Shown here piece after piece: positions 57,901 to 64,000 of a stretch of 64,000 nt of DNA. The position numbers and the translations under genes are program-made. This DNA is from Mucilaginibacter lappiensis (GTDB lineage Bacteria; Bacteroidota; Bacteroidia; Sphingobacteriales; Sphingobacteriaceae), in the NCBI RefSeq assembly GCF_900155965.1, contig NZ_FTMG01000006.1, positions 62,001 to 126,000 on the forward strand. The letters run 5' to 3'. Within the stretch, counting starts at the first letter, position 1, and every line of letters starts with the position of its first letter. The notes under the pieces were generated by a model, which was not told the origin of the DNA, searched no databases, and saw only the letters and a list, made by a program, of their open reading frames with translations.

Positions 57901-58753
57901 TGGCAGGGGGCTGGATGCCCTTTCCGAAAAAGAAGTATTAACCTTTTTTGAAAAGATCAGCACATATTCGGGCGGTGAAATGCTCGCGCTGGAACTCAGC
58001 CAGGAATACATCGGTAAAATAACGGAACGCAGGCTACTATTCCACGATTTTCTATTGAAATTAATCAAGGGAAACAACCTGCTGCTGCAGCGAGGTCGGA
58101 ACTCCAATTATGCGTGGCAGACAATGATCACCTGGTTGATCGATGAGGCCGGTGAAGCTGCGTTTACGCCGGTGCTCATCCCTCAGTTGATCGAGGCAGC
58201 GCAAACCGACCGGATCAGCGCTTTTGATGGGTATTTGACGAGCATTATTCGCCGGTTGATCGAAAAGGATTTTGCGGTCTTCTGGGACCTGATCGCGCCG
58301 TCGATCCTCAGCAACGATTATATCAACCTGCGTTTTTTCATGGGGGCTCATAATGGGAATATGGGGACGCCGGGCCTACTCGATAAAGCTGATATTCCAA
58401 CCCTAATCAACTGGTGTAAAACAGCTCCGGAGATGGGGCTGCTTCGCATAGCCAGGATGATGCCCGTTACCCCGATTGGCAATACGAGGGAGTGGCATCC
58501 GCTCGCCAAGGCCATGATCGACAATTTTGGCAGCTCTGCGAAGTTGCTCCATGAAATCGGAGGGAATGTCAACAGCTTTGGATCTGTCGGTTCTAGGGTA
58601 CCTTATTTACAGGATCAGAAGGAACTGATCAGCAAGCTTAGCGATCATCCTATCGAGCGTGTAAAAAAATGGGCTAAAAGTTTTATCAAACAAAAGGAAA
58701 CCGAGATCAAGAGAACCATGGTGGAAGAACAATCTTACTATATTAACATTTAA
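54941..58753 (+). CDS. STAND NTPase with N-terminal Mrr-like nuclease domain (Avs-like)
   Basis: 1270 residues. The N-terminal domain has VADGGQDGKIDCED (Asp52, Gly53-54, Asp56) and VFQCKAS (Gln78, Lys80), the D...QxK arrangement of Mrr-type restriction nucleases with the GGxDG loop. The P-loop IIGHSGLGKTRLV lies at about 241-253 and Walker B LLIVDNCD at about 293-300. The long C-terminal region (about 450-1250) is all helical, as in sensor repeats. The design matches Avs4-like or related antiviral proteins, but the whole may be a distinct family. It stands alone, divergent from the other STAND gene. Confidence 0.72.
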   Translation: MNLNEITYRQIESLTDVQLSAVLLNLLKREAAERQFSSVRELIVQLKINVADGGQDGKIDCEDTRGSIYVQNKLSVFQCKASKMEKGAIYSEFFREKVDKKGSLPTVLVLKGGIKEVLDAGGQYVFFINQPYSPVHKKLREQAAQQAIDDYNSIHSTGYQAGQVRIMDAHEITQWVNQFIDVVIRVQEYNHIQRLAGLQTLDELGYLPEIYEIPFHSNPSLDEYMTKISEVANNPRATLRIIGHSGLGKTRLVYEAFKRSKNNSALYYKIESHPQDIVNFVITYGTYYTGLLIVDNCDLNAHRLLKQQIDRLNSSFKLITVDFNVSEETDASASYGQEYLFLNKNDYRDIVKMILTDEYQNKLGAAQIDQIANYAEGYPGMAVLFANARLDGRANLSELLKDDIIFRIAFGRDWNNHDKGMLELLKAVSVFGSFFKPAPGSEDIVSPQEAKLAEDQASFITTHVCQPVKTILEYRKGTDYFERSRVMERRGHYLMVKPTPLAIKLATEWWRYTDARQLIQWFPEMERIGLALPLVNRLAELDQLSHAKRIVNQIWGPKSPFGSAEVLNSSLGSRIFRSVAPVNPESALETLQQAFGNMSTDELKSKVRTGRRNIIWAMEMLVFEPGLFEEVALLFFKFALAENENIVNNATGQFLQLFHVILPGTAADLNQRLAVIDKIMETSTGDAYHLGVVALCRGMKGDTFRRDIGAENRGTSAPLKDFEPTWVEMAGYWENIIQRLVEVAKNHESERKLIKSTFAGSIRNLFYNRMPFLVEKAVLLILAFDRSYWDQAISEIKTTIAYEFLNEEDIKLTDRLLAELKPVTLADQFRFYVSSPVWNFEARDEEEPVDHTEIAAQQFAERLVWEHVDLRELMEQMQSGEQRKSYIFGRTLGKMLQDVGFAENLLHILAKIAPEKQNIEVAAAYISTLTDDAKHDLFSLIRQTPEIAIHAFYVARVIALPLSELLPLFDLVEQQIAGIDYFYQFTYGRGLDALSEKEVLTFFEKISTYSGGEMLALELSQEYIGKITERRLLFHDFLLKLIKGNNLLLQRGRNSNYAWQTMITWLIDEAGEAAFTPVLIPQLIEAAQTDRISAFDGYLTSIIRRLIEKDFAVFWDLIAPSILSNDYINLRFFMGAHNGNMGTPGLLDKADIPTLINWCKTAPEMGLLRIARMMPVTPIGNTREWHPLAKAMIDNFGSSAKLLHEIGGNVNSFGSVGSRVPYLQDQKELISKLSDHPIERVKKWAKSFIKQKETEIKRTMVEEQSYYINI

Positions 58754-58789
58754 CGGATCAGGGGAGCCTAGCCTGCACCGGGCTTCGCG

Positions 58790-59500
58790 CTACTGATTCT
58801 CTGAGGATAAATCACCTGTTACAGACGTCTCCTTACCCATTAAGGTATTTTTGAAATGTTTGCCAACCAGCCCAATATGGGCTATATTTTTAGGTGTCAG
58901 GAGTTCTTCCTTTTCTGCGATGGGCCGGCATTGCCGAATCTCCGCCATAAGGCCTGCGGTCAGGTAAAGGAATGTAGAAATGAACCTGGCGCGGTTGGCT
59001 CTTTCCGGCTCTGCCGTAAATAATTGAAACTTCTTACAAAGCGCATCAATCGCAAGGCTTTCAAAATTTAAAGGCTGATCCGAGTGGGCAAACGTATTTC
59101 TGACATCGCGCAGGTTATCGATTTCGTTAAAATACCCTTTACTGATCAGGCCGAGGGAATAACACATTTTAATTTTTGAAGAAAGGGTGGCTAAAGCGCC
59201 ATTGTTCCCAAAAAGTTGTTTTTTAAATGTTTTGGAGCCGACCAGCTTTTTATCCAGGAGGTCCTGAAGGATGACCTCCAGCCGTCCTACGGCAAACAGG
59301 CAAAGCCCGCGGTCTGATTCTTCAATAAGCTGGTCGCGCAGTTCATAGAGTTTCCGGTGATCCTTGAGTACCTCCGGGTCAAACTTTTCGATGGCTTGCT
59401 CTAGTTGACTAACGAATTCGACTACCTCTCTGGCCGCTTCTTTTTGACCCGGCGGCAAACCCTCAATGAATTTATCCAAATCTGAAATTTTTGTATGCAT
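58790..59500 (-). CDS. MtlR-like HEPN-fold protein
   Basis: 236 residues, helical. LRDVRNTFAHSD contains Arg134 and His139 in the spacing R-x4-H of HEPN ribonucleases; NEIDNLRDVRN with the preceding KMCYSLGLIS is the pattern of MtlR/DUF4145-like proteins. It converges with the STAND gene at 58753. HEPN proteins in defence islands are often RNases or toxins, so it may be linked to the STAND unit; this is inference from position and motif. Confidence 0.65.
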   Translation of the reverse strand: MHTKISDLDKFIEGLPPGQKEAAREVVEFVSQLEQAIEKFDPEVLKDHRKLYELRDQLIEESDRGLCLFAVGRLEVILQDLLDKKLVGSKTFKKQLFGNNGALATLSSKIKMCYSLGLISKGYFNEIDNLRDVRNTFAHSDQPLNFESLAIDALCKKFQLFTAEPERANRARFISTFLYLTAGLMAEIRQCRPIAEKEELLTPKNIAHIGLVGKHFKNTLMGKETSVTGDLSSENQ

Positions 59501-59905
59501 AGGTTGATTTTTGGTACAAATATGAAGATTAATTAAAAAAGATCACGTGTTTGTTATACTTATCACTGGGTAATGAACATAAGGCCATTAGCTGATCTGG
59601 TGACTCTTTAATACCTTAATCGAACGTTCTAAATCGCCCGGGGTACAGCTCAATGGCTAACCAAGTCCTGAAATCAAATTGACTAAAGCAGCGCGATTCA
59701 AGACTCCATTTTACGTAGAGTTTTATCCCAAAATGCCCCAAAATCAGCTGAAGATAGTACCTGTCGATTAGGTCAGAGGAAATTAAAAAATCATTAATTT
59801 CATTAATATTTCGTAAAGTGCTTTTTTGCCATCTTTAGAAATGAGAGTTTTGGAGACTCGAAACTCGTCTAGTGATAGATGATCTCAATACTTAAAAATT
59901 GATAA
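59501..59905. other. Gap without genes
   Basis: About 400 bases without a supported gene or RNA. Confidence 0.5.
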
Positions 59906-59940
59906 GATATTACTACGCAAATAGATTGCGTAGTAATATC
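59906..59940. promoter_or_regulatory. Perfect inverted repeat upstream of the small HEPN gene
   Basis: GATATTACTACGCAA (59906-59920) and its exact complement (59926-59940) with a five-base loop, 83 bases before ATG 60024. It could be a terminator for upstream transcription or a regulatory site. Confidence 0.5.
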
Positions 59941-60023
59941 TTTCTTTTGTCTAAGTTGTTTGAATAGCTTACAATTTGTTAGTATTAAGCTATTATATTT
60001 AAGAACATAAAATTGCTAAGAAA

Positions 60024-60545
60024 ATGATTGGCCTTCAAGAAATGATATTAATAGGTGAGATTGTTCTACAATCTAAAATTGCAAAAAGAGCTGCTGAGCG
60101 TTTGCGCACTGCACATGAAAATTTCGATCATGTCGAAACATGGTGCTCAATTCAATCAATTCTTGTAGCAGCGGGAAATGTATCAAAAGTTCTTTGGCCT
60201 AGCGACAAATATAAAATACGTGGACAAAAACTAAGACAAATCCTCAAAATTGAAAAGAACAACCCTCTTTCTGTCCGTAAATTTCGCAACCATTTTGAGC
60301 ACTATGATGAGCGAATTGAAGACTATTTTGAGTGTAATACGCAAGGGGCATACATAGATTTGGCGATGAACCCTTCCCTAACAAGCGGAATCTTCGGTGA
60401 TGTCCCTTTGAAAACTCATAGGGGTTATAATTCATTTAATAATACGTTGGTATTCCGCGATGAAACGCTTGATTTAAACGAAATATTAATAGCACTAGAC
60501 AATGTACTCAATAACTGCAAATCATACTCCCGAACAGTTTCATAA
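60024..60545 (+). CDS. HEPN-motif protein of unknown family
   Basis: 173 residues, helical N-terminal two thirds. VRKFRNHFEHYDERI has Arg88-Asn89 and His93, an R-N-x3-H form of the HEPN catalytic motif. No antitoxin gene is adjacent. It may be an RNase or an abortive-infection factor; a defence role is suggested only by the neighbourhood. Codon use is A/T-richer than in the STAND genes. Confidence 0.6.
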   Translation: MIGLQEMILIGEIVLQSKIAKRAAERLRTAHENFDHVETWCSIQSILVAAGNVSKVLWPSDKYKIRGQKLRQILKIEKNNPLSVRKFRNHFEHYDERIEDYFECNTQGAYIDLAMNPSLTSGIFGDVPLKTHRGYNSFNNTLVFRDETLDLNEILIALDNVLNNCKSYSRTVS

Positions 60546-60716
60546 CAAATATTAATAGTACCTATTGCGCAAAATATCAAAAAACTTATTGCTCCCATGC
60601 AAACTGTTTTGTCTATTTGTAGTACAACGATTAATGGCCAAATACAGTTTTGAATAAATCGTTGAATGATCTTTTTAAAATTTATAATCCATTATAATTT
60701 AAGAACTTATAAGCAA

Positions 60717-60741
60717 AGTTCGATTCCCGATCTCCCCGCAA
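60717..60741 (+). other. tRNA 3'-end-like fragment
   Basis: GTTCGATTCCC followed by GATCTCCCCGCA looks like a T-loop and acceptor 3' strand. No matching 5' part (for example GCGGGGA) is found upstream, so it is not a whole tRNA. Probably an attachment-site remnant. Confidence 0.4.
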
Positions 60742-60850
60742 TTTTAAAGATTAAGGAATGTAGAAAAGAAACTGATTTAGACACCACCTCGGGACAAATT
60801 GTTTAAATTCTTTTAGGTATCGATCGCAGCACATATTGGAACAATGGGTA

Positions 60851-60989
60851 TTAATGATTATTTTTACATAAGTCATTAGGAATCAATCTGTATCAAATCA
60901 ATTGTGGGAAATTCGGGAATTACCACAGCTTGAAGATTATAAATTATTGAAAATAAGGATAATGCTGAACTCGGTTCGAGTCCCGTCCA
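60851..60989 (+). repeat. att-like segment ending in a tRNA T-loop sequence
   Basis: The segment ends with GGTTCGAGTCCCGTCCA (60973-60989), identical to the minus strand at 21191-21207. The whole segment has a decayed direct copy at 28501-28633. It probably is an attachment site of an integrative element; the integrase gene at 63558 lies 2.6 kb away. Confidence 0.5.
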
Positions 60990-61062
60990 CAATTTGTTAA
61001 AAGCAAAATAAGAATTGTTAGTCAACGAAAGCTTTAGAGATACACCGACAATTCCAAATTGC

Positions 61063-61690
61063 AGTCAAATAAAATCAGCGAGAATATCTTGAATTTCGAT
61101 CAAGAACAATGGAGCGATAAGACTATAGATATACCAATCCGAATTCCAGTCAAATAAGAAATAGGAAAGAATCCGTTGAATTCGATCAAGGACAATGGAA
61201 TTTTAAAGACTCTAGATATAAAATTCCGAATTCCAGTCAAATAAGAAATAGGAAAGAGTCCTTTGAATTCGATCAAGGACAATGGTCTTTTAAAGACTCT
61301 AGATATAAAATTCCGAATTCCAGTCAAATAAGAAATAGGGAAGGGTCCTTTGAATTCGATCGAAGACAATGGATTTGTAAGACTCTATATATTACAATTC
61401 CGAATTCCAGTCAAATAAGAATTAGAAAAGAATCCTTTGAATTCGAACAAGGAAAATGGGTTTCTAAGACTCTATATATTAAAATTCCGAATTCCAGTCA
61501 AATAAGAAATAGGAAAGAGTCCTTTGGATTCGATCAAAGACAATGGATTTCTAAGATTCTATATATTACAATTTCGAATTCCAGTCAAATAAGAATTAGA
61601 GAAGAATCCTTTAAATTCGAACAAGGAAAATGGGTTTCTAAAACTCAAGATATTAAAACTCCGAATTTCAGTCAAATAAGAAAACCGGGG
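61063..61690. repeat. Tandem array with an 87-bp unit, about seven copies
   Basis: The anchor GTCAAATAAG (or GTCAAATAAA in the first copy) occurs at 61063, 61149, 61236, 61323, 61410, 61497, 61584 and 61671: spacing 86 once, then always 87. Each unit holds GACTCT ... AGAGTC and CCTTTGAATTCGATCAAGG, which can fold into hairpins. As 87 is 29 codons, the minus strand is open for 89 codons over three units (61100-61369, repeating SLIEFKG.FPISYLTGIR), but no full gene results. There are no unique spacers, so it is not CRISPR. Confidence 0.85.
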
Positions 61691-61771
61691 TCAACAATCA
61701 TGAACTAAAAACTAATAGGCTATTCCGAACTTTCTTTGAATAAGAAATAGTTATGGGAAAAAACAGCAGAT

Positions 61772-63232
61772 TTAAGCCCAATAAGGCCAATAAATTGTAA
61801 ATTTTTTAGAGTCATTATCTGGGTCCTTTGATTTAATTCTGCCAGCATCAATTGCTTCTTTAATTAGTCTTGAAATTTGAGAAACTTGCTTGTCATGCAT
61901 GCCGAATCTTTGCCGTAAAGAACCATTTGTCATGCCTTCATTTGCATAATACTGAACTACAGCATGTTGATAACAGGCTTCTATACGTTCTTGTAAACTC
62001 ATGTCAGCAAATCGTTTAGGGCTGTACATAGTAACTTTAAAAGAATTCTCCGTTTCTGTGAATTTAATAGGTGGTAAACCGTAGAATTCAACTGCTCTAA
62101 CAGACTTTTCAAATCCAGATCCCCTTTCTTCACAAATATTATATCTTCGAAATGCGGCAGCTAAAATCTCATTTCTAGATTCAGGTGAAGTTCGAATCAG
62201 TCTGTCGATTTTTTTACTTGGTAAAAGTCTACCGGGACTTGAAATTTCAATTCGATCTTCAAAAACCTCAATCATTGGTCCACTACCACGTATTGAAAAA
62301 TCTTGATGAATCAATGCATTAGCAATAATTTCACGAAGCGCTATTTCGGGATAAACAGAAGTTTCTTCTCGTAAAGCATGTTTTATAATTTCGCTTCCTG
62401 GTAGTAAGCTTTTTATGAATTGAATTAGACCTTCAAAACCTATAGCGTAACCTTTATTTCCTGGATATTCTTTGCTACCAGCTGACTTGCTTTTTCCCTC
62501 ATATTTAATTACTCGGATAGATTTTCTAGATAATCCATCAAATTCGTTTAAGTTTTGTGCTGCTGCTAATGCACCGAAGTTTGATATATAATAACCATTA
62601 CCATCTACCTCAACAATCATTTTCTCCTCTTTTAGCCAAAGCATTATCTCGGGTATATTTGATGGTATTGGTTTTTTTAATAGCCGATAAATTGTTGCAT
62701 AATCAAGAAGTGTCATAATTTCAACTTCATTCTTTAACTTAGAGGCATTTAATTCTTCAAAAACAGGTGTTTTGCTATTAAGCATTAACCCTCCTATTTC
62801 TTGTCGAGATGCTTTCCTAGTACTTCCACCACTACGGATATAACTATCCTCTATTGTTTTTGTGGCTAAGTGAACAGGCTTGACCGAACTTTCTTTGATA
62901 TGGATAAATAGCAATTGCACACCTCTAAACTCTTCAATTGAATGGTCTATACTGATTAAAGGATCAACCCCATCCCGACATAAACTTGAAAGTTTACTAA
63001 CAATAGCATTAGCATCTGTTTGATTTATTCCTTTAGGAGTTGCAGTCTTGTCTTCTATACCAAAAATCATATAACCTCCTCCAGGCAAATTTGAAAAGGC
63101 ACATATGTGCTGACAAAGCTTTTCATTTTTAGGAGATAGTGTCTCTTTCCAATCTAATTCGTTTAGCTCTTGAGGAACTTTACCTAAACTATGATCCAAA
63201 TATTCTTTTGCTTTTTGAACCCAAACCTTCAT
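61772..63232 (-). CDS. AlbA_2/Schlafen-type ATP-binding protein
   Basis: 486 residues. An N-terminal AlbA_2 domain has ELNELDWKETLS, ICAFSNLPGGGYMIFGIED (about 45-63) and IRSGGSTRKAS. A central GHKL-like ATPase of the HATPase_c_4 type shows ALREIIANALIHQDFSIRG and EERGSGFEKSV. A C-terminal winged helix (GSLRQRFGMHDKQVSQISRLIKEA, in parts) ends the protein. The family acts as putative transcription regulators or defence proteins and is common in islands. It is alone and faces the integrase end. Confidence 0.85.
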   Translation of the reverse strand: MKVWVQKAKEYLDHSLGKVPQELNELDWKETLSPKNEKLCQHICAFSNLPGGGYMIFGIEDKTATPKGINQTDANAIVSKLSSLCRDGVDPLISIDHSIEEFRGVQLLFIHIKESSVKPVHLATKTIEDSYIRSGGSTRKASRQEIGGLMLNSKTPVFEELNASKLKNEVEIMTLLDYATIYRLLKKPIPSNIPEIMLWLKEEKMIVEVDGNGYYISNFGALAAAQNLNEFDGLSRKSIRVIKYEGKSKSAGSKEYPGNKGYAIGFEGLIQFIKSLLPGSEIIKHALREETSVYPEIALREIIANALIHQDFSIRGSGPMIEVFEDRIEISSPGRLLPSKKIDRLIRTSPESRNEILAAAFRRYNICEERGSGFEKSVRAVEFYGLPPIKFTETENSFKVTMYSPKRFADMSLQERIEACYQHAVVQYYANEGMTNGSLRQRFGMHDKQVSQISRLIKEAIDAGRIKSKDPDNDSKKFTIYWPYWA

Positions 63233-63557
63233 GTAGCCGTTTGTTTTTATTCACAAATATACCTTATTGCTTTTGAACATCTCATTTTGAGTTGTCAAGG
63301 ATTCCTTGACGGTTCGTACCTTTGTCAATTAATTTCAATAGAGATTGTAATCAGAGTTGTATAGATTCAGATTAACAGTGTATTGCTTAACGAAGACTAT
63401 TGAGAAATCTTTTACGTTCTATTGAACTGTTGCACAACTTGCAACTGTTTAAATCTATATTATTTACCCTCAGCATAAGCATTTCGAAGATATATATGTG
63501 GTTAGAAAGCACCTGTAATTCTTGTCGAAATTATAAATACTCTATTTTTCAGGCTGA
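63233..63557. other. Spacer with a small palindrome at 63294-63310
   Basis: 325 bases between the AlbA_2 gene start and the integrase stop. GTCAAGG-ATT-CCTTGAC at 63294-63310, about 60 bases upstream of the AlbA_2 ATG, may be its operator. Nothing else is supported. Confidence 0.4.
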
Positions 63558-64000
63558 TCATATTGCCGCTAACTTTCCTTTTAAAGCAGCCATATCCTCG
63601 CTGATTTTCAAATCCACAATCTTGGCATAATGTTGAGTTTGTTTAAGCGACTTATGACCTAGCATCTTAGATACTGTTTCTATTGGTACGCCATTACTTA
63701 AAGTGACTGTAGTCGCGAACGTATGTCGAGCTATGTGAAAGGTCAGATTCTTATTAATTCTACAACTATCAGCGATTTCTTTGAGATAAGAATTCATTTT
63801 TTGGTTAGTAAGCACAGGCAGTACCAAGCCTTTATTGACGCATTTAGGATAATTCTCATATCTATCCATAATTTCCAATGCCATTGGCAGCAACGGTAAA
63901 CGAGTAGGGGATTCTGTCTTTTGACGAGTAGTTACGATCCATTTGCCGCCATCAACGCCGGTAACAATATCAGAACGCCTCAATTGGTAAACATCTACGT
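63558..64000 (-). CDS. Tyrosine recombinase/integrase, C-terminal part (cut by window edge)
   Basis: The minus frame enters from the right edge (VDVYQLRRSDI) and ends at 63558; the 5' half lies outside the window. The catalytic domain shows the Arg region (LRRSD), HIARHTFAT (His-x-x-Arg), MLGHKSLKQTQHYAKI (His and nucleophile Tyr). This is the typical Bacteroidota integrase of integrative and mobilizable elements. It is the only recombinase seen and probably moved the accessory DNA, using a tRNA-like att site. Confidence 0.9.
   Translation of the reverse strand, partial: VDVYQLRRSDIVTGVDGGKWIVTTRQKTESPTRLPLLPMALEIMDRYENYPKCVNKGLVLPVLTNQKMNSYLKEIADSCRINKNLTFHIARHTFATTVTLSNGVPIETVSKMLGHKSLKQTQHYAKIVDLKISEDMAALKGKLAAI

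Noticed and set aside
60973..60989. Functional tRNA gene
   Set aside because: Only the T-loop and 3' side are present; anticodon and D arms with matching acceptor stem are missing. The same holds for 21191-21207 and 60717-60741.
61100..61369. Repeat protein gene on the minus strand
   Set aside because: The open frame covers only three of the repeat units, has no ribosome site, and the frame is broken in the other units.
61063..61690. CRISPR array
   Set aside because: The units follow one another directly and are similar over their full 87 bases; there are no unique spacers and no cas genes.
61063..61690. Retron or other reverse-transcriptase-linked RNA
   Set aside because: No reverse transcriptase gene is present in the window.

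Overview
The window looks like a chromosome segment of a Sphingobacteriaceae-type Bacteroidota (Mucilaginibacter or Pedobacter-like). This rests on the coding style (mostly weak Shine-Dalgarno sites), lipoprotein adaptors of RND pumps, a YfhO membrane protein, a BtgA/BtgB-type mobilization pair with a DUF5712-like relaxase, and a REP-like palindrome of a type I know from this group. The assignment is inferred from gene content; no rRNA or intact tRNA is present to confirm it.

Left part, about 1-21.2 kb, reads as ordinary chromosome, all on the + strand: a secreted YncE-like propeller; an OmpR/histidine kinase pair; a TolC/adaptor/RND efflux operon; a second regulator/kinase pair; then a cation block with MgtC, an MntP-like membrane protein and an MgtA-type P-type ATPase, followed by a second, heavy-metal type adaptor/CusA/TolC pump. 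The cation block is preceded by a leader with two mutually exclusive hairpins and a short overlapping ORF. Two hairpin terminators close the region.

From about 21.2 kb on the DNA is accessory and mosaic. It opens with a tRNA-3'-end-like fragment, then an orphan RHS C-terminal toxin remnant with a 139-bp tandem duplication, gene ghosts, a few unknown secreted proteins, a methyltransferase and an AraC regulator. At 28.7-36.7 kb lies the most interesting locus. A leftward operon (nucleotidyltransferase, C39-peptidase ABC exporter, HlyD adaptor) diverges from a rightward array of two exported proteins. These two share almost the same roughly 80-residue Gly-Gly leader and glycine-rich linker, but carry unrelated C-terminal enzymes: a papain-like cysteine peptidase candidate and an HExxH metallopeptidase candidate. 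Each is followed by a small protein with a signal peptide, the expected place for a periplasmic immunity protein. I read this as polymorphic effectors sent out through a bacteriocin-type (PCAT) exporter.

From 37.4 to 64 kb come a HEPN-containing protein, a broken XRE regulator, YfhO, a mobilization module (relaxase, BtgA, two small DNA-binding proteins) with a dense hairpin array that may be oriT, a DUF2971 pair, and a defence-like island. The island holds two giant STAND NTPases (1878 and 1270 aa) with different N-terminal nuclease-like domains, in the style of Avs anti-phage proteins, plus two HEPN-type small proteins. An 87-bp tandem array, an AlbA_2/Schlafen-type ATP-binding protein and a tyrosine integrase cut by the window edge finish the segment. 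tRNA-like fragments near 21.2, 28.6, 60.7 and 61.0 kb suggest repeated integration events. All functions are inferred by eye from motifs; no search was run.
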